The notes under the pieces: generated by a model
Databases searched by the model: none
What the model was told of the DNA's origin: nothing
The model's input: only the letters and a program-made list of their open reading frames with translations
In this document: positions 11,280 through 21,715 of the stretch, piece by piece
Layout of the letters: the number at the start of each line of letters is the position of its first letter
Position numbering within the stretch: the stretch's first letter is position 1
Program-made: the position numbers and the translations under genes
Origin: Trichobilharzia regenti
Taxonomy: Eukaryota; Platyhelminthes; Trematoda; Strigeidida; Schistosomatidae
Direction of reading: 5' to 3'
NCBI GenBank assembly: GCA_944472135.2
Contig: OX235264.1
Location: 87,492,319 to 87,556,318, forward strand
Length of the DNA: 64,000 nt

Positions 11280-11639
11280 TGTCAGCCACGTCTCAAAAAC
11301 CGCTAATGCCCAGCTCTTGCTACGCTCGGGCTCACGCTGTTCCTTGCACTTTTCAGAAACGCTTAGTAATAACGGACGAAAAAACCAAATGACCGATTGG
11401 CCACTCGAGAATTCTTTATTGTTACACCAACATATATAAATAATGTTTTTACTAGGGTCTGTGAACAAATATTACAATAATAAATCACAAAATTACTTCT
11501 GATGGTTTACTGCTGACTTCTTTCTGAACAGCGACCGATGAGACGATGACTGTCGTATTGATGCCTCCAGGAAAATTGGGGAAGTTGATTTTGAGCAAAC
11601 AACCATGAATTGATCGTTCAATCTTCAACTCCATTGACA
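11280..11639 (-). repeat. 3' LTR of copy B
   Basis: The reverse complement starts TGTCAATGG at 11639 and ends GGCTGACA at 11280. It is 360 bp, the same length as LTR A and in mirror position to it. Confidence 0.9.
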
Positions 11640-12339
11640 CTCCCCGGAAAAAAAGGATCCATCCCTTTTTTCCTTCACGACCAATACACTTTGATTTGGA
11701 TGCCATTGCGAGAACCTGGGTCACACGGACAGAGCTGAAATGGAAAACAAACAGAAAAGCCAACACACCACAAGCATACCCACAGCACAATCTCACACAT
11801 CAATGACGACCTGCGCCTCCAGACAGAGACCTCCTTTGACATCTTGCAACACAATCGCCACTTACTAGAATGACTCGTGCAGAATGCAACGTGACCATAG
11901 CACCACCTCACGATACTTTACGCACATCCTCTTATCTACTCATTACCAATTACCACTGAAATCGCTTGTCACTCATTCTGCCTCAGTTCTAGTAGCTGTG
12001 ACATATGCGAGCCTCAGTCGTTTACACTCCCGCTCCCCGGCGTTTCGGAACGCAGCCAACAATTATCTTCGTATGTATATCATTCTCAGCAATAGCCTAG
12101 CCTCCCCGGCGTATACGACCCATCTGCTGTCCTTAACATCAATCAATTCATTCACGGATGCAGAAGACTCGAAACAACTTCAGAAGTAATCACGACTAAA
12201 ATTTTAACAAAATTACGCAATAAAAACAAGGCACGAAAACAACGAGTAAACACAATGAATCCAAAAACACCACCAATTGATATGACACACCACACGTATA
12301 TACAAACAGTACACACACACTCGCGGATCATTTCTTGAT

Positions 12340-12596
12340 GGAATTCCTTTGAAGAATCGCAAGACTTACACCAGTACGCCTACAACCCTTCACAGGTTGA
12401 CGATTGTAAGTTGTTGAATGTCCGGACACAAACAAGATTAACCAACAATTGCAATAATTGGAACTCACAAAATTATTTAACACAAACATATGTAAAATCA
12501 CCACATCAAATGTTGTGGATTCTGGCTTGAAGAGCTACCTTTGAGGAACTGTAGGACCTACAGCAGTAAGCCTACAACCCTTCTCAGGTTGACGCC
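12340..12596 (-). repeat. Shortened 3' repeat array of copy B
   Basis: Only two of the 193-bp units remain (TCAACCTG blocks near 12590 and 12400 on the minus strand), against three in copies A, D and E. This one-unit loss accounts for most of the 206-bp shift in mirror coordinates between the two palindrome arms (sum 14601 in the LTR, 14395 in gag). Confidence 0.75.
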
Positions 12597-14550
12597 CTAG
12601 GTTGGAAAATCGTCGCAGAGTTCATTTGCTAACTTCCTTCTATGAGCTATATCCTCAAATCTGAACGGCAACACGCCCATGTCATTGTATCGTAGAATAT
12701 AGATGACGAACAAACACACGACGTATCTGGGCAACCAAGCGTAGAAACAGAGTAATTTACACCAAAGATAGTAACATTCAAATAGTAACTTGAAACTAGG
12801 AATGCCTTTATTCGTGCAAGTCAATTTAACAATAACTCTCTCGTGTACACCTGGCTTATTCTCACTAAACTGAGCAATATCTTTCGTCTTTTCAAATGCA
12901 CCAATACTATCATAGTCATTGGACAAGATACTTGAGTTGATGGGCGTCTGTTTCATTGTGGATGACAACACGAACGACGACTGAGTGACACAAGTTGATG
13001 AAATTAGCGATGGATCAGAAGCTGTTCTTTTTCGGCTTTCAGAAAGTTGTCTAACCACAAGATTACTACCACTGCTGTCTTTTACTATTAGCTCCAGTTT
13101 AGCACCAGCATCTGATGATAGGTGGGCTACACGCTGATCAATTACACTGACTGTCTCACAAGTATGCACACCTTCTGCAAATGCATCTGCGTTCAATTCA
13201 ACTTCACGTTCAAGTTGTACAGAACCTTTATTTAACTGAGTAGTAGTAGGCATTCCCCTCATTTCATCATGATCAACCAAAGACAAACGTGAAGTATCAT
13301 GATCATTATCATGAATATTCACTTTACCATCAAGTTCATCATTTTCAAACTCTTTGTTAACAGCAGTAGACAATTTTGGTTCCTCCTCACAAATCATTAA
13401 AGGTTTTATATCTTCACTCTGACTAGTTATACTTTGTAAACTTTTGGAGCCAGAACTGCACTCTGAAGCAGTAACTCTATTCTGTGACACTATTCAACAA
13501 TGGCTTACCAGTTGCAACTACAGACTTCTTAACCGCACCGTTATCGTCACACAATTCGGAGTCAGACCTGGAGTTCACATTTAGCTTATCACTGAACTTG
13601 CTCACTGGTTCACAGTTCACCTTTGTATGCACCTCTTGCAAACGTGTAAAACACAACCGTGTTTGTCTTGCATCTTGTAACTTATCTGTTGAGGATGTAC
13701 TACGAAACCTGTTACACTCACTAGGCCTATATGCATTACTAGACATCATGGAGCCTTCTCGATAACCACCTCTCTGAGGCCTATTCGTCATCAATGATTG
13801 CATTTTACCCTCAGACTGCTCTATTCTAGGAGTGAGATCTAATATACTGGCGAACTTGCTCATAGATTGATTGACACTAGTATTTACCAGTTTTAGGATA
13901 TCATCAAACTTTGGCTCGATACCCTCATCCTCCATACGGGAGCTTATCTTCATCCACTTCCTTTGCAGTCGAGTAGGTAGGCGTCTTGCTATTACTTCTA
14001 GTATAAAACTCGAGTTGAGGTCACTCATGCGATTCATCGAAATCATTCCATTCTTGTAAATCAGCCAATTATCTAAAAACTCAGTGAGTGCCTGGGAGTC
14101 ATCCTGTAATTGACCATTATTACCCTTAACAGCCTCGAATAATTTCCCTGCAATCATCGAAAATCTTCCAAACCTTTGACGTAATATGCTCATAGCCTCG
14201 TAGTAGCCCTCTTTTGGCTTCATAAACTTACAGCACCGTATAGCTCTTGCAGCATCTCCAGTGCAATATCTCATCAAATACATTAACTTCAATTCATCAC
14301 TTAATAGAAAACTACTCAACATGATCTCAGACGCTTTTACAAATTGTAAATAATCAGCCGGGTTTCCATCAAAACACGGTGGTTCAAATTTAGGAAGTTT
14401 GATGTTCCTATTATCCCTGGACGGCGAAACAGTAACATCAACCATATCATGTTTAACATCAGACACATCGCTACAATTAACAGACAAGTCACCATGACTT
14501 ACTTTCCTGTTTGCATCCAAGACACTCTGTCCCTTCTTTGACACAGGCAT
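12597..14550 (-). pseudogene. Gag-like protein, copy B (2-bp frameshift)
   Basis: The start ATG at 14550 (MPVSKKGQSVLD) corresponds to MPGSKKGQ in the intact copies. The DUF1759 core (LPKFEPPCFDGNPADYL), the degenerate knuckle (CFTRLQEVH), the acidic linker and the membrane-like tail ending CDDFPT are all present. A 2-bp deletion (GAATAGAGTG to GAATAGTG) near 13490 moves the frame, so the N-terminal 357 codons end early and the rest reads from 13490 to 12597. The same deletion occurs in copy C but not in its palindrome partner A. Confidence 0.85.
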
Positions 14551-15008
14551 TGTTGAACTTGATCCAAATCCAAAAAAGTTCCAGATATTGCTTGTTCAAA
14601 GAGGACTTGACCGGCACCAGGAAAGATGAACGGTGACTATCCAAACTTTCACCAACTGTTTGAATCCGCCGGATCTGTTTCTATCGTCAGAAACTGTCAA
14701 TCACATCTCATAAACCGTTAATGCCCAGCTCTCGCTACGCTCGGGCTCACGCTGTTCCTTGCACTTTTCAGAAACGCTTAGTAATAACGGACGCAAAACC
14801 CGAAACACCGATCTGCCGCTTGATATTTGTTTATTGTTACACCAACATATAAAAGGAATAAGCGAACTAGGGTCTGAAAACAAATATTACAATAATAAAT
14901 CATAAGATTACTTCTGACGATGTTTCACTCTTCTTTCTGAACAGCGACCGATGAGACGATGACTGTCGTATTGATGCCTCCGCGAAAAATTGGGGAAGTT
15001 GATTTTAC

Positions 15009-15230
15009 AAGTATTGGTTTTTGTAGGGATTTTGTTTGATTGCATGGAGGATTTAATCATGAGCTGACATCAGTTAGAGAACCACTGGAAAACCTGGGAG
15101 TACTGGACAGCCGTTTCGTCCGAAACGGCTGTCCAGTACTCCCAGGTTTTCCAGTGGTTCTCTAACTGATGTCAGCTCATGATTAAATCCTCCATGCAAT
15201 CAAACAAAATCCCTACAAAAACCAATATTT
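15009..15230. repeat. 222-bp near-perfect palindrome inside the SINE
   Basis: The two 110-bp arms are centred on a 2-base spacer (TC at 15119-15120). The only mismatch noticed is 15011/15228. The outermost ends lie just inside the SINE boundary. The inverted arm ends exactly where the hammerhead GAAA region begins. Confidence 0.9.
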
Positions 15231-15492
15231 AATAATTCATCTGATGCTCACTAGTGACTGGCCCTATTCAGGCAGTTAACCTGGGGTTCTAGTGAGAAGC
15301 CGTGACTAGTAGGGTACAGCAGGTCGAAGATGAGGCAGTAACTCATCGAAGAAGACATTGCGAAGTGGTTGCGCTATGTCGTGAACTGGCAGAAGTTAGA
15401 ACTCAAGGACCATTGGATCGGGTCCCAGTGGCTCAATTGTCTACGAGCTCGCCTTGTAACCAGAAGGTCCTGGGTTCAAATCCCGTGGGTGC

Positions 15493-15538
15493 GTACTGCT
15501 GAGGAGTCCCAAACTAGGACGAAACGGCTGTCCAGTAC
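15493..15538 (+). ncRNA. Hammerhead ribozyme motif
   Basis: Stem I strand GTACTG (15493), core CTGAGGA (15499), stem II GTCC/GGAC around loop CAAACTA (15506-15520), GAAA (15521), a very short stem III CGGCTG, cleavage triplet GTC ending at 15532, and the second stem I strand CAGTAC (15533-15538). This satisfies the CUGANGA...GAAA...GUC consensus of schistosome hammerheads. Stem III has almost no loop, so activity may need two molecules pairing. Predicted cut: after 15532. Confidence 0.85.
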
Positions 15539-15650
15539 TCCCAGGTTTTCCAGTGGTTCTCTAACTGATGTCAGCTCATGATTAAATCCTCCAAGTTGAT
15601 TTTAAGCAAACAACCAAGAATTGATCGTTCAATCTTCAACTCCATTGACA

Positions 15651-16110
15651 TGTATCTTCCTGGAAAATGAACACCCTGACTCGAGTTCCTGAAGGAGTTG
15701 GCCTATTCGTCTATGTTGATTGGACCGTATTAATAAAAAGGAAATATTATCACGGCAGATTACGAGCAAATCAGCAGTGGATATTGGGTATCTATAACAC
15801 CACTCTTCGCAAAGAATATATATTGAGGCGATCTCTAATCGCAGTGCAGATGTATTATTGCCACTTATCCAGCGCTCGTTGCTGCCTAGGACCACTATTC
15901 ACACAGATGAATGGAGAAGTTACTGTCAGTTGTGGGATTTCGGCCATCATCATCATGCAGTCAACCACACAAACAATTTTCGCAATCCTTTGGATGGAGC
16001 TCACACTAATTTCATCAAAAGTTTTTGGAGTCATCTAATAAACGGATTAGTTCGGTGAATGGATCAAGAAATCCAATGATATACAGTTATCTGAATGAGT
16101 TTATGTACGG
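15651..16110 (+). pseudogene. Merlin (ISXO2/IS1016-like) transposase fragment
   Basis: The reading shifts frame near 15840. First part: FVYVDWTVLIKRKYYHGR and ANQQWILGIYN. Second part: TTIHTDEWRSY, VNHTNNF and GAHTNFIKSFWSHL, followed by a YLNEFMYGTWF tail. These are the catalytic-core motifs of the Merlin/ISXO2 DDE family, which cuts and pastes DNA. At the expected D-36-E position the Glu is Lys (HTNFIKSFW). The N-terminus is missing where copy B's LTR abuts. It is inactive. Confidence 0.8.
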
Positions 16111-17173
16111 AACTTGGTTTAAAATGAGTATGAAGACTTCTATGAGAAACTGGGAGGTTTTTTGCAACATATACGAGAACGTTATCCTTTGTAACTGTTT
16201 ATTAACATTGCATTACTTTAATATAAACGATTTTTTGGCTGGACTTATTTATCACGTAATGTTGAACTCCGCTTGGAAACTTTTTTGCCAATAATTTTTA
16301 ATAAAATTGTGTTATATGTTATCTAGATTTATGAAAATTCCCATTTTTTGGCTAGTTATGTTGGTGTCCGCGTCATGTGGTCTGACTGCGACACACTTTT
16401 AGGGCAGCATATAGACGGCCGTAGGTCATTTGATTAGCAGCTGGATATTGGCGTTATTTATTGGAAAAACGTCAAGGTTAGGTCATTTTTCGTTGTTTTA
16501 CACACTTTTTTACTTATATTCCTGCTAAAAGTTGATGAAATGCGGCCTATTTAGCAGAAAGAGCATATGGTGGTGTCCTTATCCGGACGTAGATTACAGG
16601 CAGTTTGTCGAAAATGCATACTTTTTACGTTCAGAAAATGTCTAATTACTTGAAGACACATGTTATAACGACTTTTTGTGATTTTATTTTGTAGTTTAAT
16701 GGATTACACATGGACATGATGAGGTGGGATAGTTCGTTTTGGTAATTATTTCATTTACTTTGTTGTGTACTTTGCCTAAATGCTGACAAGGCTCCTCCAC
16801 ATGTATTTCTTTAACAAAAACCTGCAGAAATACTTAAAAATTAAACACGCATAGTATTTCCTTATTTCATGGCATAAACTTGATGCTTGCAGGTAGATTC
16901 GATATCGATTTTGTATTATTGAAAAATGTTGAGTAACATAATTATATACAGTTCACATAATTATTCTGTCATTTTAAACAGATTTAATGGTTAGTTATTG
17001 TTTTTACACTGATAACAATGTCTACATATGTATAATTCTTATGTTCTTTTTCAGATAATATCTCCTTTCAGGAATTTCATGGATTTGGGTGATAAAGAAA
17101 AAGATACCTGCACTGTTGTCGATTTTTATTACATGTTAATTCATTAATGAATGTATTCCTCGTTATTCGCTTG
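16111..17173. other. Non-coding, unassigned
   Basis: AT-rich sequence without a supported gene or a clear repeat boundary. It may hold the rest of the Merlin element. It contains no terminal inverted repeats that can be recognised by eye. Confidence 0.4.
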
Positions 17174-17179
17174 TTTATT
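17174..17179 (-). terminator. Polyadenylation signal AATAAA
   Basis: AATAAA on the minus strand, 128 nt past the stop codon of the candidate secreted-protein gene. Confidence 0.4.
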
Positions 17180-17306
17180 CTACTTGATAAGACCGAATAT
17201 TAGCCCTTGCGTAATTTGTGAGGTATAGAGTATGTGAGGCTATCTTTGAAATACTAAGTAGGAGCAGATATTCGGAGAAGCCTATTGGTAAAAGATTATG
17301 TTGTAG

Positions 17307-18387
17307 TCAAATAAAGTAAATATGCCTAAATCGTAGAGGAGGTATTGCGATTATAAAGCGTTTCGAGTTATCTATCGTCTTAGCAGAACACAAACTGATT
17401 TGCGATTCATAGTCACAAAGTGAGAGTAAATCTACCTGAGATAGTTTGCTCGTGATTTCTGCATGCCGCAGTGTACCATAAGGAGAGACTATACCTGTGC
17501 TGTTAGATGTATAACTCAGTGCAACTACGGTTATCGTAATAATTAAAAACAAAATGCCTAGGGTTCTCAGCCAAAGGACACAATAAGTTGCTATCTGCTC
17601 ACATAATCACGTAAAAAAAAGTCTTCCAGAAGCTGCATTTACTCCTAACAGTTTACCCTCAACTTCTAACTTAGCTCGTGCTACTAATGTTACTGGAACA
17701 CAATCGCATTACAACAGAAGGAAGACAGATTCATTGAAAAATTGTTTATTAAACAAAAATGAGATTTCAAATGTACAGATAATTCAGATGAGTAGTCCTC
17801 TGCTACCGTCAGTAAGTTTAATCTGCGTACACGGCATATATGTTTTTCCATAATTCTGAAAAGGTTTAAGAAAAGCATAATTAACTTGGGCATTACATGT
17901 ATGATCTGAATAAAAAAATTTTCCTGATAAGCATTTACAAGTAACCACTTTACAAACAATATATATACATATAAGTAGCCCAATAGTTTTCACTAAACTT
18001 AAGGGACTTCGCAACTTATCGTTGGTCGATATCTAGTAGGTCAGTCGAAGCATCATGAAATGATAAAATTATTTAACAACAAGTTATGCAGTAGTTTTCA
18101 AAGTTTGTACAAATGTTTTAGCAAAAATGATAACCACTTTATGACAAGTAATAGGTCTTGACAGCAATAATAATGAAATTCATGTTCATAGTGACTATAA
18201 AAACAATAATAGGTATTATTATCGCAACGAATTCATCATTAACTTAGATAGACAACTAATAATAATACAATCATATTAAATAAATGTATCACTTAATCTT
18301 AAGAAGCATGTGTTTACTTACTTTCACTGTATTCTATCAATACTGATGTGCTCAACAAGCTTATTCCAACTGAATTTAAGATTAATT
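17307..18387 (-). CDS. Candidate small secreted Cys-x-Cys protein (TIMP/netrin-like), spliced
   Basis: Proposed minus-strand exons: 18387-18322 (66 nt, between CTTTCAG and GTAAGT), 17992-17807, and 17524-17307 ending in TGA. The start ATG is split: A ends the first exon, TG begins the second. Total coding length is 405 nt (134 residues) with phases that agree. Residues 1-18 form a signal peptide (MKTIGLLICIYIVCKVVT), after which the mature protein would begin CKC. It continues HTCNAQVNYAF and ends with LCSAKTIDNSKRFIIA. A mature N-terminal Cys-x-Cys, then Cys-Asn-Ala-x-Val, and a Cys followed by an F-I-I-A strand resemble tissue inhibitors of metalloproteinases. Six mature cysteines fit a one-domain form. 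AATAAA lies 128 nt downstream (17179-17174). The acceptor at 17993 and donor at 17806 are weak. The family call is tentative. Confidence 0.4.
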
Positions 18388-18438
18388 CTGAAAGTGAGTG
18401 AAGATCCAGTTTATGTCAAATAAAAACATGTAACTTAC

Positions 18439-18530
18439 CTGTATTACACTGCTTACTGAGACACGTGGTACCTGCTTTTCGATCTTCGTGATAAGAACAC
18501 AGTTTATCTAGGTTTACCTACATATACATA
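18439..18530 (-). other. Probable 5' exon of the secreted-protein gene
   Basis: A strong minus-strand donor (TACAG|GTAAGT, exon end at 18439) lies 51 nt upstream of the acceptor of the 66-nt exon. The 5' limit is unknown; the segment is probably untranslated. Confidence 0.35.
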
Positions 18531-19552
18531 AGAATACGTTTATGCTGCATCAACCATGCCGTTTTTATCATAATTAGCCAGACCCCTGTGTATATTATAC
18601 TTATTTAAGGATCTCTGAAAATAATAGTCAAGCGATAATTGAAGTTGCGTGAAGTTATTACTTCTTCAGAACATTGTTTGCATTCTTGACTCTCCTGAGA
18701 AGTCCTTAGATCCTTATTTGGCATGAATTCGTTGAATTCAGCAAATAAATCCACTACTATATCATTTCTTCCCTGAGCTGTAACACTTTGTGTTGTCAGT
18801 TATCTCTCCAATTTGATGAAGCGCTCACGAAAATTCAGAACTTAACCAAGCAGCAAAATGATGTTTGAAATTACCTCAACTCGAATGACAAACTGGCCAA
18901 TCATAAGCAAGCGAGTCGCTTGTTTAGCTCACTCGCGGTCACTCAAAATCACGGCCGTCGACAGGCTGGGTAATGGATAAAGGCACACATGGGGCGTCGT
19001 TATGTGTTATCGCGATGTTGTGTTTGGGTTGTTCTACGCTATTTTCGGGTGTTTTTTCAACTGAAATACATTACAAATACCATATTTTAAGGAAAAAACT
19101 TAGGAAAATGGTGGAAAGTAGACGCTTTCCGCAGTTTGAGTGAACATGTTTCTGTCATCGGATTTCGTTATTTCTTTGCATACGAATGTTAAAACTCTGT
19201 GTAAATCGTTGATTTATTCGCAAGATAACAGTTAATAAACAAATTTTTCTTCAAAGTTACCTTGGTTTGAAGTATTTTTGTATTGCTAATTATTTGTTAA
19301 CGGATATCTTACCATTGTTGATTTGCAGGTTGCAATTATAATTTGCGAAATGGTTCACTTTATTTGGAGGCTTTGATGAAGTGCAATTGAATATTTGCGC
19401 GTTAACGTTGGAAACTTTGCGATATTATAGAGTTATTTATCAAAATAAATATAACTTCAAAGTTCTAACGGTGTACCTTAAAGAATTCACTATTACATGA
19501 TAATGATGTAGCCGGTTTTCAGATGCGTAATGAGTTAATTTGAAAGAATGAT
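18531..19552. other. Host flank, possible promoter region
   Basis: There are no coding frames. The part around 18890-19150 is less AT-rich, with several CG dinucleotides (CACGGCCGTCGACAGG) and a short hairpin (GGAAAG...CTTTCC at 19115). The position upstream of the minus-strand gene would suit a promoter, but no element is certain. Host DNA ends at 19552, where copy C begins. Confidence 0.35.
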
Positions 19553-19910
19553 TGTCAATGTAGTTGAAGATTGAACGATCAATTCATGGTTGTTTGCTCA
19601 AAATCAACTTCCCCAATTTTCGCGGAGGCATCAATACGACAGTCATCGTCTCATCGGTCGCTGTTCAGAAAGAAAAGTGAAACATCGTCAGAAGTAATTT
19701 TGTGATTTATTATTGTAATATTTGTTCACAGACCCTAGTAAAAACATTATTTATATATGTTGGTGTAACAATAAAGAATTCTCGAGTGGCCAATCGGTCA
19801 TTTGGTTTTTTCGTCCGTTATTACTAAGCGTTTCTGAAAAGTGCAAGGAACAGCGTGAGCCCGAGCGTAGCAAGAGCTGGGCATTAACGGTTTACGAGAC
19901 GAGGCTGACA
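19553..19910 (+). repeat. 5' LTR of copy C
   Basis: 358 bp, from TGTCAATGTAG to GAGGCTGACA. The left flank is ATGAT (19548-19552). Directly after it comes the leader hairpin GTTTCTGACGGTAGAAAC. Confidence 0.9.
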
Positions 19911-20055
19911 GTTTCTGACGGTAGAAACAGATTCTGGCGGATTCAGACAGTTGGTGAAAGTTTGGATAGTCACCGTTCATCTTTCCTGGTGCCGGTCAAG
20001 TCCTCTTTGAACAAGCAATATCTGGAACGTTTTTGGAATTGGGTCAAGTTCAACA

Positions 20056-21205
20056 ATGCCTGGGTCAAAGAAGGGACAGAGTGTCTTGGATGAGATCATG
20101 TTGAGTAGTTTTCTATTAAGTGACGAATTGAAGTTAATGTATTTGATGAGGTATTGCACTGGAGATGCTGCAAGAGCTATACGGTGCTGTAAGTTTATGA
20201 AGCCAAGAGAGGGCTACTACGAGGCTATGAGCATATTACGTCAAAGGTTTGGAAGATTTTCGATGATTGCAAGGAACGTATACGAAGCTGTCAAAGGTAA
20301 CGTCAGTCAACTTCAAGATGACTCCCAGGCACTTACTGAGTTTTTCGATTATCTAATGACTTATAAGAATACCTTGATTTCGATGAATTGCATGAATGAC
20401 CTCAACCCGAGTTTTATACTAGAAGTAATAGCAAGACGCCTACCTACTCGACTGCGAAGGAAGTGGGTGAAGATAAGCTCCCGTATGGAGGATGAGGGTA
20501 TCGAGCCAAAATTTGATGATATCCTGAAACCAGTAAAAGATAGTGTCAATCAAGCTATGAGCAAGTTCGCCAGTCTATTAGATCTCACTCCTAGAATAGA
20601 GCAGTCTGAGGGTAAAATGCAATCATTGATGACGAATAGGCCTCAGAGAGGTGGTTATCGAGAAGGCTCCATGATGTCTAGTAATGCATATAGGCCTAGT
20701 GAGTGTAACAGGTTCGTAGTACATCCTCAACAGATAAGTTACAAGATGCAAGACAAACACGGTTGTGTTTTACACGTTTGCAAGAGGTGCATACAAAGGT
20801 GAACTGTGAACCAGTGAGCAAGTTCAGTGATAAGCTAAATGTGAACTCCAGGTCTGACTCCGAATTGTGTGACGATAACGGTGCGGTGAAGAAGTCTGTA
20901 GTTGCAACTGGTAAGCCATTGTTGAATAGTGTCACAGAATAGAGTTACTGCTTCAGAGTGCAGTTCTGGCTCCAAAAGTTTACAAAGTATATCTAGTCAG
21001 AGTGAAGGTATGAAATCTTTAGGGATTTGTGAGGAAGAACCCAGATCATCTACTGCTGTTAATAAAGAGTTTGAAAATGATGAAGTCGACCAGATAGATG
21101 ATGGTAAATTGAATATTTTTGATAATGATCATGATAGTGCAGATTTGTCTTTGGTTGATCATGATGAAATGAGGGGAGTACCTACTACCGCTAAGTTAAA
21201 TAAGG
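20056..21205 (+). pseudogene. Gag-like protein, copy C, 5' part (deleted and shifted)
   Basis: It starts MPGSKKGQSVLD and then jumps to EIMLSSFLL, an in-frame loss of 79 codons covering the start of the DUF1759 core. A 1-bp deletion near 20716 (CAGGTTCG where others read CAGGTTTCG) shifts the frame in the degenerate knuckle region. A 2-bp deletion at about 20930, shared with copy B, follows. Reading resumes as SQNRVTASE and continues to AKLNK, where copy D has inserted. The rest is at 25190. Confidence 0.85.
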
Positions 21206-21572
21206 TGACAATGGAGTTGAAGATTGAACGATCAATTCTTGGTTGTTTGCTCAAAATCAACTTCCTCGATTTTCGCGGAGGCATCAATACGACAGTCATC
21301 GTCTCATCGGTCGCTGTTCAGAAAGAAGTTTGAAACATCGTCAGAAGTAACATAACGATTTATTATTGTAATATTTGTTTACAGACCTTAGTTGCTTAGT
21401 TCGTTTATTCCTCTTATATGTTGGTGTAACAATACAGAATATCAAACGGCAGATCGGTGTTTTGGTTTTCGCGTCCGTTATTACTAAGCGTTTCTCAGAA
21501 ATCTTCTAAGAACAGCGTGGGCCCGAGCGTAGCGAGAGCTGGGCATTAACGGTTTATGAGACTTTGATGACA
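21206..21572 (+). repeat. 5' LTR of copy D
   Basis: 367 bp, beginning TGACAATGG (a variant of TGTCAATGG) and ending TTTGATGACA. Confidence 0.9.
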
Positions 21573-21715
21573 GTTTCTGACGATGGAAACAGATCTGGCG
21601 GATTGAAACAGTTGGTGAAAGTTTGGATAGTCGCCGTTCATCTTTCCTGGTGCCGGTCAAGTCCTCTTTGAACAAGCAATATCTGGAACTTTTTGGAATT
21701 GGGTCAAGTTCAACA
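21573..21715 (+). promoter_or_regulatory. Untranslated leader with terminal hairpin
   Basis: Directly after the LTR comes GTTTCTGACGATGGAAAC, able to fold as GTTTC/GAAAC. The same element follows the 5' LTRs of B, C and E. A clear primer-binding site complementary to a tRNA 3' end (TGG at the LTR edge) is not seen. The leader is about 143 nt before the conserved ATG. Confidence 0.5.

Larger units (their letters stand above)
15007..15592 (+). mobile_element. tRNA-headed hammerhead SINE (Sm-alpha type), partly inverted
   Basis: This 586-bp insertion is bounded by the 11-bp duplication AAGTTGATTTT. Bases 15121-15592 read as a partial tandem array with a 399-bp period (CGAAACGGCTG at 15121 and 15520). 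It contains a pol III box A (TGGCTCAATTG, 15428) and box B (GGTTCAAATCC, 15472), then a hammerhead core. Bases 15009-15118 are an inverted copy of 15121-15230. It lacks coding capacity and would rely on LINE enzymes for movement. Hammerhead SINEs are established in schistosomes; the family name here is by motif, not by alignment. Confidence 0.85.
11280..15650 (-). mobile_element. Gag-only LTR element copy B (both LTRs)
   Basis: Minus-strand element: 5' LTR 14695-15650 (split by a SINE), leader, gag about 14550-12597, shortened 3' repeat array, sub-terminal region, 3' LTR 11280-11639. The flanks differ (CTAAT next to the 3' LTR, TGTAT next to the 5' LTR), so there is no target duplication; one side has been exchanged by recombination. 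It is the mirror partner of copy A up to 14394, where A leaves the window. Confidence 0.85.
14695..15650 (-). repeat. 5' LTR of copy B, split by a SINE
   Basis: The LTR end TGACA (minus strand) is at 14695 and the LTR start TGTCAATGG at 15650. The sequence is interrupted from 15007 to 15592 by a hammerhead SINE. The 11 bases AAGTTGATTTT are duplicated at 14996-15006 and 15593-15603. Confidence 0.9.

Noticed and set aside
15428..15482. Functional tRNA gene
   Set aside because: Boxes A and B are present, but the acceptor and anticodon stems do not form a proper tRNA; it is a SINE head.
15302..15581. Open frames across the hammerhead SINE
   Set aside because: The sequence is a pol III type SINE with box A, box B and a ribozyme, not a gene.
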